DNA of 64,000 bases, taken from the NCBI RefSeq assembly GCF_029893235.1, contig NZ_JARXWE010000015.1:1-64000 (forward strand), in the 5' to 3' direction. The DNA comes from Dysgonomonas sp. PH5-45. Lineage in GTDB: Bacteria > Bacteroidota > Bacteroidia > Bacteroidales > Dysgonomonadaceae. Numbering within the stretch: position 1 is the stretch's first letter; the number at the start of each line of letters is the position of its first letter. Made by a program: the position numbers and the translations under genes. A model generated the notes under the pieces. The model had not been told where the DNA came from and ran no database searches. It worked only from the letters and a program-made list of their open reading frames with translations. Below, one piece after another: positions 15,473 to 23,899 of this stretch.

Positions 15473-16459
15473 TTATTTACCAAGCAAACGACCGCCAACG
15501 TTTCCGGCTACTGATCCCGCAACGCCTCCGGCAATTCCACCTGCTTTACTTGCTGTTTTGTTTACTGCGCTTCCGTATGCACCCGCTCCACCTGATTGAA
15601 TAATCCATCCGGCTACGGTCGGGATAGTGAAGTATCCGATAATTCCGATAATCAAGAATACGATATACACACCATTCGAGCCGTCGGGAATATAGTTCGG
15701 ATCTTGCAACAAGGCTATATCCTGTTCAAGCATCAAAGTCTGTATGCGTGCCAGTACGGAAGAAAAAATGTCAGAAATAGGAAGCCACAGATATACGCTT
15801 ATATAGCGTGTAAGCCACTGGGTGAGCGTTGCCTGAAACCCGTCATAAATGGAAAAGGCAAACGCAATAGGCCCCAGTATGGCTAACACGACAAGGAAAA
15901 ATGTGCGTATCGTATCAATGACCAATGCGGAAGCATTGAACAGCAGTTCAAAGAAATCCCTGATTACCTGCCGGAACCATGCCTTGATATCATACCAAAG
16001 GCGTTCTCCCCACATACTGATAATTTCAGGCGTATCGGTAATACCGAGGTCTTTCATTTTTTGATCGTACACTTTATCATCGACAAGCCACGCTTTACCC
16101 TCACGGACACGGGCTTCGTACTCCAGATTATCTTTCTGTTGCTGATAGGCTTTCATATCCATTGTCTGCGATTCCAAAATGCTATGAGTACCTGTAACAA
16201 TGGGACTCATAACCGCATTGATAGTTCCCAAAACCAGTGTAGGGAAAAACATTATACAAAGCCCTATCGCAAAAGGACGGAGAAGCGGAAACACATCAAT
16301 AGGCTCCGCACGGCTTAACGCCTGCCATACCCTGTATGCTACATAAAAGAGTGCGCCCAATCCTGCCAACCCCTTTGCAACCCCAATCATGTTGCTGCAA
16401 AGAGGTATCATGTCTTGGTACAGATTCGCAAGAATCTGATGTAAGTTGTCAAAATTCAT
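15473..16459 (-). CDS. traJ: Conjugative transposon protein TraJ (VirB6-like)
   Basis: A 328-residue polytopic inner-membrane protein. It has about six hydrophobic segments with the characteristic FPLLRPFAIGLCIMFFP, a large charged loop (about 105-155), a second cluster of segments (VVLAILGPIAFAFSI) and a Gly/Ala-rich tail (GGIAGGVAGSVAGN). This resembles VirB6/TrbL proteins forming the inner-membrane part of the DNA path. It lies 20 bases after traI. Confidence 0.92.
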   Translation of the reverse strand: MNFDNLHQILANLYQDMIPLCSNMIGVAKGLAGLGALFYVAYRVWQALSRAEPIDVFPLLRPFAIGLCIMFFPTLVLGTINAVMSPIVTGTHSILESQTMDMKAYQQQKDNLEYEARVREGKAWLVDDKVYDQKMKDLGITDTPEIISMWGERLWYDIKAWFRQVIRDFFELLFNASALVIDTIRTFFLVVLAILGPIAFAFSIYDGFQATLTQWLTRYISVYLWLPISDIFSSVLARIQTLMLEQDIALLQDPNYIPDGSNGVYIVFLIIGIIGYFTIPTVAGWIIQSGGAGAYGSAVNKTASKAGGIAGGVAGSVAGNVGGRLLGK

Positions 16460-16479
16460 AACTGACTACATTTGTTTGA

Positions 16480-17100
16480 TTACCAATATCTTTCGGCAGG
16501 ACTACCGTAAAGAGATAATACCCTGTCCGTATCGCCTTTTTCTTTGGCACGGATATACGAAACCGATATACTCTTTTGGGTATAATACTTAGTCAGGTTA
16601 CGATAGTCCAACATCTTAGTATAAATGTCATCTATCGCATCCATCCGTTCTTTATCGGACAGGGAAAGCCCGTTGCTTCCGGTAACTACGTTTTTCAAAT
16701 CCGTTACCAACGCTCCCCCTTCCTCCAGTAGTTTGGCATAGCCTGTTGAGATTGCCGCCAGTTCATTCGGGGTAAAATTGGGATCACCCACCATTTTATT
16801 AAATCCGTTCACGTAGATGTCCGTAATTTCGCTGACCATTGAAATCGTCTTTTGTACCTTACGGGCATCTTTAATCAGATTGTGGACAGACTTCAAAGCG
16901 TCGTAGTATTCCTTTCCCTGATTGTAGATTTTGATACTTTCTTGCAGGTTTTTTATCATATTACCTGCCGTGGATGTACCTTGTATCGCACTTGTGATAT
17001 TTTGCACAAGATTGGTCGGATCGGTTACAACCCACTGCGCTTTCGCCTGAAATGAGAACATAGAAAGTGCCACTATCAGGCACATAAATATTCGTTTCAT
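16480..17100 (-). CDS. traI: Conjugative transposon protein TraI (DUF4141, VirB5-like position)
   Basis: A 206-residue secreted protein (signal peptide MKRIFMCLIVALSMFSFQAKA) with a mostly helical mature part. Family signatures are WVVTDPTNLVQNITS and KVQKTISMVSEITDIYVNG. Secreted helical proteins in this position resemble VirB5/TrbJ pilus-tip or channel proteins. It is the gene before traJ, with a 20-base gap. Confidence 0.88.
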   Translation of the reverse strand: MKRIFMCLIVALSMFSFQAKAQWVVTDPTNLVQNITSAIQGTSTAGNMIKNLQESIKIYNQGKEYYDALKSVHNLIKDARKVQKTISMVSEITDIYVNGFNKMVGDPNFTPNELAAISTGYAKLLEEGGALVTDLKNVVTGSNGLSLSDKERMDAIDDIYTKMLDYRNLTKYYTQKSISVSYIRAKEKGDTDRVLSLYGSPAERYW

Positions 17101-17137
17101 ACTTTTTATTTTTTAATGATTATTGATTTTGTGTACC

Positions 17138-17440
17138 TTAATCGTACACCCTTTTGTATTCGCCTTCGGTAGTAAGCAGAAGCATATCCCGCTCATCATC
17201 GTAGGCAATGCGAATCATACCGTAGAAATAGAAAAAGGTAATCCCCCAGCTCTGGCACAAAGGGACGGTAAACGCCGTGTTTTGTTTGTAAATAAACTTC
17301 AACCGGAACCGACTACCGTCATGGAATATTTTAAGTCCGGGGGAACCGCAAAGGCTTTCCCATGTCCCGCATATCTCTCTCATCGGGAAATGGGTATGAA
17401 GTTGCGGTGCCGCAAACGGCTTACTGTTTTTTCTTTTCAT
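17138..17440 (-). CDS. DUF3876-like small transfer-operon protein (TraH position)
   Basis: A 100-residue soluble protein with strand-rich sequence. It contains the segments CGTWESLCGSPGLKIFHDGS and IAYDDERDMLLLTTEGEY, typical of the DUF3876 proteins found between traG and traI in Bacteroides conjugative transposons. It lies five bases after traG and 37 bases before traI. Role unknown; the conserved position suggests a part in the transfer machine or its control. Confidence 0.75.
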   Translation of the reverse strand: MKRKNSKPFAAPQLHTHFPMREICGTWESLCGSPGLKIFHDGSRFRLKFIYKQNTAFTVPLCQSWGITFFYFYGMIRIAYDDERDMLLLTTEGEYKRVYD

Positions 17441-17445
17441 GGCAT

Positions 17446-19950
17446 CTATCCTCCGTACTCCTGTCGCTTGCTTTCAGCAATCTGCTTAATCGCCAGTTCC
17501 ATATTTCCATCCAGTTTTTCAGCCAGTTGCATCACTTCCATTTTCTCCGATTCTTCGGTTGTATAGGTGTAATATTCTTCCAGACTTACTTCTGTGGCAT
17601 ATACGGCACTTTGTACACCTCCTAACCCAAACCAGACTTCCTTGTATTTACGACTGGGTACATTGGACATATTGATAGAGAGTACCTGCGATTTTTCCTT
17701 TTCGGTCAATCCCAACAACGCCTGAATACTGTCAAATTTGTTCATGTATTTTCTTTGGTCGAGCAAAATTTTACAGTCGCTATTGTTGATAATACTCTCT
17801 TTCACAATAGGAGAAGCGATAATATCATCGACCTCCTGTGTAACGACAATCGCCTCTCCGAAGAATTTCCTCACAGTCTTAAAAAGATACTTAATGTACT
17901 CTGCCATACCCTCTTTAGCGATTGCCTTCCATGCTTCTTCAATCAATATCATCTTACGGATGCCCTGCAAACGGCGCATTTTGTTGATGAACACTTCCAT
18001 GATTATGATCGTTACGACGGGAAATAGGATTTTATGGTCTTTTATCGCATCTATCTCAAAGACAATGAAGCGTTTAGATAATAAATCCAGTTGCTTATCC
18101 GAGTTCAACAGGAAGTCGTATTCACCCCCGCGATAGTACGGCTCCAGTACATTCAGGAAATTCGCTATATCGAAGTCCTTTTCACGTACTTTCTTTTCTT
18201 CCAGTACCTTTTTGTAGTCATCACGGACAAACTCATAGAATGTGTTGAAAGACGGTATCAGTTTTTTATCGGTTTTCAACTTTTCTATATACTGGCTGAC
18301 TGCATTGGAGAGGGCAACTTCTTCCGCCCGTGAAGGCGGCTCATTATCCCTTTTCCACAGGGTAAGGATCAGCGTTTTTATACTCTCACGCTTTTCAATA
18401 TCGAAAACATTATCATCCGTGTAAAAAGGATTGAAAGCAATCGGATTTTGTTCCGTGTAAGTAAAATATACTCCATCCTGACCACCTGTGCGCTTGTTGA
18501 TTAGGTTGCATAATCCCTGATAAGAGTTTCCTGTGTCCACCAAAACGATATGCGTACCCTGTTCGTAGTATTGGCGCACCATGTGATTTGTAAAGAAAGA
18601 TTTGCCACTTCCCGACGGCCCAAGAATGAATTTATTCCTATTTGTAATAATTCCTTTTTTCATGGGCAAGTCGGAAATATCCACATGGAGTGGCTTACCT
18701 GAAACCCTGTCCGCCATTTTGATACCGAACGGACTGGGTGAACTCCGGTAGTTTGTTTCTTCCGTGAAAAAGCACAAGGCAGGTTCGATAAATGTATAGA
18801 ACGCTTCTTCCGCAGGAAAATCCCCACTATTACCCGGCATTCCTGCCCAGTACAAAGTAGCGGCATCCACAGTATTGTGTCTGGGCTTACATTCCATAAG
18901 AGCCAACTGGCTACCTACGTCATTGCGGATATGTTTTAGTTCTTCCACATCATCACTCCACGCTATCACGTTGAAATGCGCCCTGATGGAAGTCAGCCCG
19001 AAGCTATGCGCTTCGTTTAGATACTGGTCGATCCACTCCTTATTTATTTGATTTCCACGACTGTACTTTGAAAGCGACTGCATATTCCTTGCACTCTTTT
19101 CAAACTTCCGAAGATTCTCCGCACTATCCTCAATAAATAAATACTGGTTGTAGATATGGTCGCATGAGAGAAGTAATCCTACCGGAGAAGCGAACGACAA
19201 ACGGCAATCACTTCTATCGGTCGATAGTTTTTCATACCGCATATCCGTTCCAATACGTCCGGGCAGATCTTCTGCATCCGAAAGCGTATGCAGGCAAATA
19301 TGTTTACTACCTACCCGAAGTCCGTCGGCACCCAGTTCCATATCCTGCAAGCAGGTGGTATCATCGAGCGACAAGGCGAAATACTTTTCAATAAGCCCTG
19401 CCTTTTCATCCGTTCCTGTAATCTCATCCGAACTGATACGGGTAAGCGTAATAAATCCGCTATCATTCATTATCCGTTCAAATTGCCCGACAGCTTCCAG
19501 AAACTTCACACTCGTATCCTTATTGACTTCTTTAGGAATAATGTTCCCACGACAAAGCGATGAGAAGTTGCTTTGCATTCTCATTCGCTCTTTCGTTGTT
19601 TTAGTCAGGAACAGGAAACATGAGTGATTCAGGAAAGGACGTTCGTTGAAGTGCTTTTCAAAACTGCGGGATAAGAAACTCATATCATCCTTATCAGTCT
19701 GTGGTTTGTAGGTTTCACGCACAAACCAATCTTGTTTATGCACCACACTGTATTCAGGAAGGACTTTTACTGCTTTCGTCCAGGACGAGTGTATCGCTTC
19801 ATATTCCGTATTGGTTACTGTAAACAATTCCGGCAGCTCCACATAATAAGCGACCGTAATATCCGCATCCTTTGAAATGATGCAGTCATGTTCGACAGCC
19901 AGTAACGGGAACTTGTTTTCAATGGTAGATGCCTTCATTATATTACGCAT
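17446..19950 (-). CDS. traG: Conjugative transposon ATPase TraG (VirB4-like)
   Basis: An 834-residue ATPase. The N-terminal half is the VirB4/CagE regulatory domain. The C-terminal half is the motor, with Walker A GPSGSGKS at about residues 442-449 and Walker B ILIEEAWKA near 665, followed by VTQEVDDI. It energises assembly of the mating channel at the inner membrane. Length is normal. Its first codons overlap the end of traF by eight bases. M5 is an alternative start. In this nomenclature TraG is VirB4, not the coupling protein. Confidence 0.96.
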   Translation of the reverse strand: MRNIMKASTIENKFPLLAVEHDCIISKDADITVAYYVELPELFTVTNTEYEAIHSSWTKAVKVLPEYSVVHKQDWFVRETYKPQTDKDDMSFLSRSFEKHFNERPFLNHSCFLFLTKTTKERMRMQSNFSSLCRGNIIPKEVNKDTSVKFLEAVGQFERIMNDSGFITLTRISSDEITGTDEKAGLIEKYFALSLDDTTCLQDMELGADGLRVGSKHICLHTLSDAEDLPGRIGTDMRYEKLSTDRSDCRLSFASPVGLLLSCDHIYNQYLFIEDSAENLRKFEKSARNMQSLSKYSRGNQINKEWIDQYLNEAHSFGLTSIRAHFNVIAWSDDVEELKHIRNDVGSQLALMECKPRHNTVDAATLYWAGMPGNSGDFPAEEAFYTFIEPALCFFTEETNYRSSPSPFGIKMADRVSGKPLHVDISDLPMKKGIITNRNKFILGPSGSGKSFFTNHMVRQYYEQGTHIVLVDTGNSYQGLCNLINKRTGGQDGVYFTYTEQNPIAFNPFYTDDNVFDIEKRESIKTLILTLWKRDNEPPSRAEEVALSNAVSQYIEKLKTDKKLIPSFNTFYEFVRDDYKKVLEEKKVREKDFDIANFLNVLEPYYRGGEYDFLLNSDKQLDLLSKRFIVFEIDAIKDHKILFPVVTIIIMEVFINKMRRLQGIRKMILIEEAWKAIAKEGMAEYIKYLFKTVRKFFGEAIVVTQEVDDIIASPIVKESIINNSDCKILLDQRKYMNKFDSIQALLGLTEKEKSQVLSINMSNVPSRKYKEVWFGLGGVQSAVYATEVSLEEYYTYTTEESEKMEVMQLAEKLDGNMELAIKQIAESKRQEYGG

Positions 19951-20275
19951 ATCCTACCTCCTTTCTTTTCCGTTTGAACAGGCGGTGCGGAGTTTTCCTG
20001 TTTATCAAATAGCGGGGATGCTGTTTTACAGCCATGACTTTCATTAAGCCATGTTCCCCGTATTTTGTATTCAGGTTAAAGGTCATCCATACCAATACCG
20101 ATGCAGCGATTACACCGAAGCCGATACACACCCACTGATCCACGCCTGCCATATACATAATGACAAAGACAATGAATACGGCAAGCAAGCCTGCGGCAAA
20201 TATGAAAAGGTATTGTGATTTTAAACCTTTGAACTCCACGCTTTTGCCTATCCCTTTGTTAATATTAAACTCCAT
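19943..20275 (-). CDS. traF: Conjugative transposon protein TraF (DUF4133, VirB3-like)
   Basis: A 110-residue inner-membrane protein with two adjacent hydrophobic segments (about residues 20-60) and a basic tail (PRYLINRKTPHRLFKRKRKE). This is the DUF4133 family, comparable with VirB3. I chose the ATG at 20275 (MEFNINKGIG), because the upstream extension to 20362 overlaps traE and is not family-like. It overlaps traG, as VirB3 and VirB4 genes commonly do. Confidence 0.9.
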   Translation of the reverse strand: MEFNINKGIGKSVEFKGLKSQYLFIFAAGLLAVFIVFVIMYMAGVDQWVCIGFGVIAASVLVWMTFNLNTKYGEHGLMKVMAVKQHPRYLINRKTPHRLFKRKRKEVGYA

Positions 20276-20298
20276 AACTCTTATCTGTATGAAGCTGA

Positions 20299-20601
20299 TT
20301 AAAGGAAGAAGGAGCGCAGGATGGTAGCGGCAACTATAAGAAATATACAGGCACCGAACCACGACGCGGCCGTTTTCGATGTATCGGGATCGCCGGAACT
20401 GAATTTTCCGTACACCTTTACACCCCCAATCAAACCGACGACCGCACCTATGGCGTATATCAATTTTGTCCCCGGATCGAAATAGCTCGTTACCATGTTC
20501 GTGGCCTCGGTAATGCCGCCAATTCCGTTACCTTGTGCGAATGCACTTGAAACAGCAGCCAGAATAAAAGCTGCCGACATTAGAAATTTTTTCTTTGTCA
20601 T
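20299..20601 (-). CDS. traE: Conjugative transposon protein TraE (DUF4134, VirB2-like)
   Basis: A 100-residue protein with a cleavable signal peptide (to about residue 22, SSAFAQ) and two hydrophobic segments (about 44-62 and 80-98) around a short polar loop (KFSSGDPDTSK). This is the pattern of VirB2-type pilins and of the DUF4134 family. It is probably the major mating-pilus or channel subunit. Its leader contains a terminator-like hairpin and a copy of the element's leader motif, so expression may be adjusted separately from traA-D. Confidence 0.9.
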   Translation of the reverse strand: MTKKKFLMSAAFILAAVSSAFAQGNGIGGITEATNMVTSYFDPGTKLIYAIGAVVGLIGGVKVYGKFSSGDPDTSKTAASWFGACIFLIVAATILRSFFL

Positions 20602-20616
20602 AATGAGAAATTGTTT

Positions 20617-20650
20617 AAAAAATGGTATCGGGGTGGATAGTCCCGATACC
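20617..20650 (-). terminator. Terminator-like hairpin in the traE leader
   Basis: On the minus strand GGTATCGGG (20650-20642) pairs with CCCGATACC (20632-20624), and six T residues follow directly (20622-20617). The run ends 16 bases before the traE ATG. A 9-bp GC-rich stem plus T-run in front of a needed gene suggests partial termination or attenuation. Confidence 0.7.
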
Positions 20651-20666
20651 GGGTTGATAAATCTTG

Positions 20667-20690
20667 TTACTATTGAATTTTTTAGTGGTT
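20667..20690 (-). promoter_or_regulatory. Leader motif upstream of traE
   Basis: The minus strand reads CCACTAAAAAATTCAATAGT plus flanks, identical over 20 bases to the inverted copy at 33271 apart from one base. It contains the small dyad ACTA-N10-TAGT and precedes the terminator-like hairpin. Confidence 0.6.
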
Positions 20691-20764
20691 GATAGCGCGA
20701 AAGCTATCCGTAATCTCTTTCTTTCATCTTTCTTTGTTTTACATTATTATTAATACTTTTCGCA

Positions 20765-21520
20765 CTATGCGAAATCTCTGATATTAAAATTGTCGGGAGC
20801 CTTTTTGCCGTTTCCGGCAGTTCCGGCTTCCTTGTCTTTCCGCTCATAAAAAGCCGAAAGGCTTTCAGCCATAAGGTCGGTAACGATTCGCTTTGCATCG
20901 GGCTTACCAGAAACCACCTGTTCAAACATATCAGTCTGCCGTATCTCCAGTAAAGTATCGCCCGCTTTTCGTTTTTGCTCCGGCGTTGCTTCATTCGTCC
21001 GGTTTACAGTGCGGACTGCATTACCCAGATCATCGAACTGAATACCTGAAGCGAGTACGGCTTGTGCCGTTCCTTCCACTTCTTCCGTTTCTTCTTCGTC
21101 TTCCGGCGCATCTTCGTTTTCGTCCGTCATTTCATATTCGAGCGGATAATCTATATCCATAGGCTCGTTTTCTTCATCCGGTGGAGTGTCGGAAAACGCT
21201 TCTTCCAATTCCTCCGGCGGCACTTCCGCTGATGGCTTTACCTCGTTAGGCGAAGCAAATATATCGGGATTTTCAGCCTGATTTTCAGATTTTAGCGAGG
21301 TGGCAGTGAGTGGCTCCGATTTGGCAGCGAGTGGCGTCGATGCGCTTAAATCAAATGTGCTTTTCCCGACAATATTTTCCTTCAAACGACCTGCTTCATG
21401 AATGGAGCTACCCTGACCGATAATGTTCTTTTTTCGTCTTTTTCCTGCTCTTGCCCACAAGAAATAAATTCCGACAAAAAGGGCATACAGGATAACTACG
21501 GTTATAAATATCTTTTCCAT
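20765..21520 (-). CDS. traD: Conjugative transposon protein TraD (DUF4122-like)
   Basis: A 251-residue protein anchored by one N-terminal membrane segment (residues 4-22, IFITVVILYALFVGIYFLW). A basic stretch (KRRKKNI), a long low-complexity acidic linker (about 75-150, rich in E, D and P) and a C-terminal helical domain (QVVSGKPDAKRIVTDLMAES) follow. It sits between the DUF3408 genes and traE, as TraD does. Residues about 60-75 hold a duplicated seven-residue unit (TPLAAKS/EPLTATS) encoded by a copy of the element's 43-nt repeat, so the linker appears to have absorbed a repeat. Confidence 0.75.
   Translation of the reverse strand: MEKIFITVVILYALFVGIYFLWARAGKRRKKNIIGQGSSIHEAGRLKENIVGKSTFDLSASTPLAAKSEPLTATSLKSENQAENPDIFASPNEVKPSAEVPPEELEEAFSDTPPDEENEPMDIDYPLEYEMTDENEDAPEDEEETEEVEGTAQAVLASGIQFDDLGNAVRTVNRTNEATPEQKRKAGDTLLEIRQTDMFEQVVSGKPDAKRIVTDLMAESLSAFYERKDKEAGTAGNGKKAPDNFNIRDFA
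21297..21339 (-). repeat. Dispersed transfer-gene repeat, copy inside traD
   Basis: This 43-base copy differs from the one at 23565 at three positions. It consists of two 21-base units of the form TTGGCAGYGAGTGGCKYCGAT on the plus strand, read in traD as a seven-residue repeat. The mRNA-sense form begins GCCACTCGCTGCCAAATCG. Confidence 0.8.
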
Positions 21521-21522
21521 CC

Positions 21523-21969
21523 TTACTTTTTAGGGTTTAGGTAATCATCATTGTTATTCTTCTTATACTGTTCTGAAATCTCATCCTGAAAGGTTTCAAA
21601 ATGATGCTTCAGGACATTGTCTATGTAACTGAATATGGTTACTTCATTTTTTCCTATAACCCCTACAATCTTTGAAATCCGGTTATGGTATTCCTTACGG
21701 ATACTTACTAATTTTCCGTTTCTTGTCGGGATACCTGCATTGACAAGAAACTGTTTCTTATAGCCGGAAGATTCGGGTTTCGTTTTATCACCCGGAACGA
21801 CTATCATTTCTATTTCAGGAGCCGTTTTTTCTTCGTATTCTTTCCGCATACGTTTCTTATAGCGAATAGCTTTCGGCAGAATAATTGCCGCCAGTATCAC
21901 CAATCCCCAGAGGACAATTCCTATTATTGCCTTATCTCCGCTATCTATTAAAAATGGACTGACTATCAT
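21523..21969 (-). CDS. Membrane-anchored DUF3408 protein (TraC position)
   Basis: A 148-residue protein. An N-terminal membrane segment (about residues 13-32, AIIGIVLWGLVILAAIILP) is followed by a basic linker and a DUF3408 domain (SIRKEYHNRISKIVGVIG, then EVTIFSYIDNVLKHHF). DUF3408 has a ribbon-helix-helix-like pattern and may bind DNA or the ParA partner. The domain is clearly paralogous to the next gene upstream, but here it is tethered to the membrane. It lies two bases from traD and 18 bases from its paralogue. Confidence 0.75.
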   Translation of the reverse strand: MIVSPFLIDSGDKAIIGIVLWGLVILAAIILPKAIRYKKRMRKEYEEKTAPEIEMIVVPGDKTKPESSGYKKQFLVNAGIPTRNGKLVSIRKEYHNRISKIVGVIGKNEVTIFSYIDNVLKHHFETFQDEISEQYKKNNNDDYLNPKK

Positions 21970-21987
21970 AATTTGATTGTTTTATTG

Positions 21988-22449
21988 TTAGAAAATTCCT
22001 TCGTTGTTTTTATTGTACAATTCCGTTATCTCATCCTGATAAGCAGCAAAATGTTGGGACAGTACATTATCTATATAGCTGAATAAAGACACCTGATTTT
22101 TACCGATGACCTGAACGATCTTCATAATCTTTTCATGGTGGTCTTTGCGTATGTAAACAGATTTTCCGGTACGTGCCGTAATGCCGACTTCCTGAATAAA
22201 CAGGCTTTCGTAATCAGGAGATTTACTGCGTTTCCGTTTGGTTTCCTCACGGGGGGATTCTTCCTGAATAACTTCCGTTTTTTCAGGTTCCACGCTTTCC
22301 GCTTCCTGTTCCTGTTTCTTTTCGTGTTCAGGAACTAATGCTCTGGGTATGGAACTCGGATTATTCCGGCGTTCCTTATTCTTGAATGAGGATATGACAA
22401 AACTGGCATCAATCTCATTCAGGTTTACTTCTTCTTTCTTTTTCGCCAT
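21988..22449 (-). CDS. Soluble DUF3408 protein (TraB position)
   Basis: A 153-residue protein. The N-terminal half is low-complexity, rich in K and E (PEHEKKQEQEAESVEPEK). The C-terminal half is a DUF3408 domain (YIRKDHHEKIMKIVQVIG, then QVSLFSYIDNVLSQHF). It directly follows the ParA-like gene (six bases), an arrangement like parA-parB, so it may be the DNA-binding partner of that ATPase. It lacks the membrane anchor of its downstream paralogue. Confidence 0.78.
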   Translation of the reverse strand: MAKKKEEVNLNEIDASFVISSFKNKERRNNPSSIPRALVPEHEKKQEQEAESVEPEKTEVIQEESPREETKRKRSKSPDYESLFIQEVGITARTGKSVYIRKDHHEKIMKIVQVIGKNQVSLFSYIDNVLSQHFAAYQDEITELYNKNNEGIF

Positions 22450-22455
22450 AATCGG

Positions 22456-23208
22456 TTATTTTAAAGTTTCCAACATTTCATCTATCAGGGCATCGAGGTT
22501 ACTGCCTCTTACCAATGCTTTGTCCGCAGGGAACAGTGTAGAGCGGAACAGGGCTTTGTGGTTTACCGACTGCTCCCGGCGGAACCGCTTACTGTCGGGC
22601 AGGAATGTTTTGAAAAGCGGGAAACCCAGTTTATCAATCACATCTTCATACACTTCGTAGAGTTCGGTTTTCTCCCGACCATCAACGAGATTCCAAAGCA
22701 GGTACAGCCCTTTGATTTTTGCTTTGCCGGGCGTAATCAGGGCATCATTGACCGTAATCACATATTGCAGGGTGCTTTCCAGTACCAACCTGTCAGCACT
22801 GATCGGAGCAATAATGTAATCCATGAGTGAAAGCGTGTGTACAACTGCCGGATTGTTGATTGTTCCGGGCAGGTCGAAAAATACGAAGTCAGGCTGCAAT
22901 ACTTCAATAACTTCCTGTGCATCTTCCATAGCATTTTCTGGGCTGCTTTCGATAACTTCATAAGCCTTTTTACCCAATGCAGAAAACTGTTCGTAAGCCA
23001 TGAGCTTGTAATGGTCATCATCCATCGACATTTTTATATCACGCTCACGCATTTCCGCAATCGAGTGTTGTGGAAAGTCGCAATCAATCACGGCTACGTT
23101 ATAGCCTTTCACATAGTGCAAGTAAGAAGCAACCAACACCGTAAGAGTTGTTTTTCCGGCTCCCCCCTTTTGGGTACTGAAAGCCACGTTCAAAGTTTTC
23201 TTTTCCAT
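22456..23208 (-). CDS. traA: ParA-family ATPase TraA
   Basis: A 250-residue ParA/MinD-type ATPase. The deviant Walker A motif is QKGGAGKTT (residues 13-21), the switch region contains DCDFPQHS, and Walker B is FVFFDLPGT. Cytosolic; first gene of the leftward transfer operon. ParA-like TraA proteins may position the element or the transfer machine, working with the adjacent DUF3408 protein. The leader upstream is unusually long and repeat-rich (23209-23600). Confidence 0.9.
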   Translation of the reverse strand: MEKKTLNVAFSTQKGGAGKTTLTVLVASYLHYVKGYNVAVIDCDFPQHSIAEMRERDIKMSMDDDHYKLMAYEQFSALGKKAYEVIESSPENAMEDAQEVIEVLQPDFVFFDLPGTINNPAVVHTLSLMDYIIAPISADRLVLESTLQYVITVNDALITPGKAKIKGLYLLWNLVDGREKTELYEVYEDVIDKLGFPLFKTFLPDSKRFRREQSVNHKALFRSTLFPADKALVRGSNLDALIDEMLETLK

Positions 23209-23229
23209 TGTCTGAAATTTTTAATTATT

Positions 23230-23510
23230 ATACATCGTTTGTATCTCTGTCCGGTTGAACAACCGTCTGTCTGTTCAGCCATACGTTTGATTAGTTATCC
23301 GTTCATCTGTCCGTCCGTTTGACCGTTTAGCCATTTGGCTGTTTGTCTGTCCGTCTGTTTAGCCGTTGGAACGTTTAGCCGTTTAGCCAGTCATTTGTTT
23401 GTTCAGCCATTTGTTTAGCTATTAATCCGGCTGTATCTCCATATAGCCGACTGTATGTTTTTATATCCGTACAGCTATTCATTTAGCTATCCGGCTGTCT
23501 GTTCATACAG
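23230..23510. repeat. Degenerate short-unit repeats between traA and mobA
   Basis: About 280 bases without a gene consist of shuffled copies of short units such as CCGTTTAGCC, TCTGTCCG and GTTCAGCCAT. The plus strand is rich in C, T and G. The minus strand (traA-sense) is purine- and A-rich, and GGCTAAACGG recurs. The period is irregular (8-10 bases), and there are no equal spacers. It would form an unstructured traA leader or a cluster of protein-binding sites. Confidence 0.7.
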
Positions 23511-23564
23511 TCATTTTCTCTGCAAATAAAAACCTATTTATTAGCAGAATCATCACTTTTTCAC

Positions 23565-23607
23565 GAGGTGGCAGTGAGTGGCGTCGATTTGGCAGCGAGT
23601 GGCTTCG
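23565..23607 (-). repeat. Dispersed transfer-gene repeat, copy upstream of traA
   Basis: A 43-base copy, 40 of 43 positions identical to that inside traD, again two 21-base units. The mRNA-sense form (GCCACTCGCTGCCAAATCGA) is on the minus strand, in the direction of traA, about 360 bases before its ATG. Confidence 0.8.
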
Positions 23608-23639
23608 CTGCTTGGAATACAGCACGTTACTTTAGCCTA

Positions 23640-23899
23640 TAACTTTGCTGCATGAAATGTCGGGAGATATCCGACCGCCATTTTCGCTCGTTTACTCGCA
23701 TTCATATCTGTCCCTGTTCAGGACAGATTTTATTTGCGTCATGGCAAATAGCAAGCTGTGTTTTTTGCTGCACGAAACAAGTTCTGCTGCAAAAAACGCT
23801 TGCCCCTCCGGGGGGGCGCAACCTCCGAAGTCGGTTGCTTATAATGAATCATTCGGGCGATGATTGTTAAGGCGGCAAGGGTGCCTAACGACGGATTAT
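23640..23899. other. Probable origin of transfer (oriT) region
   Basis: This gene-free stretch directly upstream of mobA/mobB is dense in inverted repeats: GTCGG/CCGAC (about 23659-23675), ATCTGTCC/GGACAGAT (about 23705-23728), TTTGC/GCAAA (about 23733-23748), TTTTTTGC/GCAAAAAA (about 23761-23797) and a C/G-rich block CCCCTCCGGGGGGGC (about 23803-23817). Relaxase genes normally sit next to oriT, and hairpins beside a nick site are typical. The nick site itself cannot be placed. Confidence 0.55.

Noticed and set aside
20276-20362. N-terminal extension of TraF
   Set aside because: It overlaps the end of traE, contains no family sequence, and would disturb the short hydrophobic protein's usual start.
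20704-20994. 96-codon ORF within the traD region
   Set aside because: It overlaps traD in another frame. TraD has a membrane anchor and a normal position, while this reading has no domain.
23230-23510. CRISPR array
   Set aside because: The repeated units are only 8-10 bases, degenerate and unequally spaced. There are no constant repeats with unique spacers and no cas genes.
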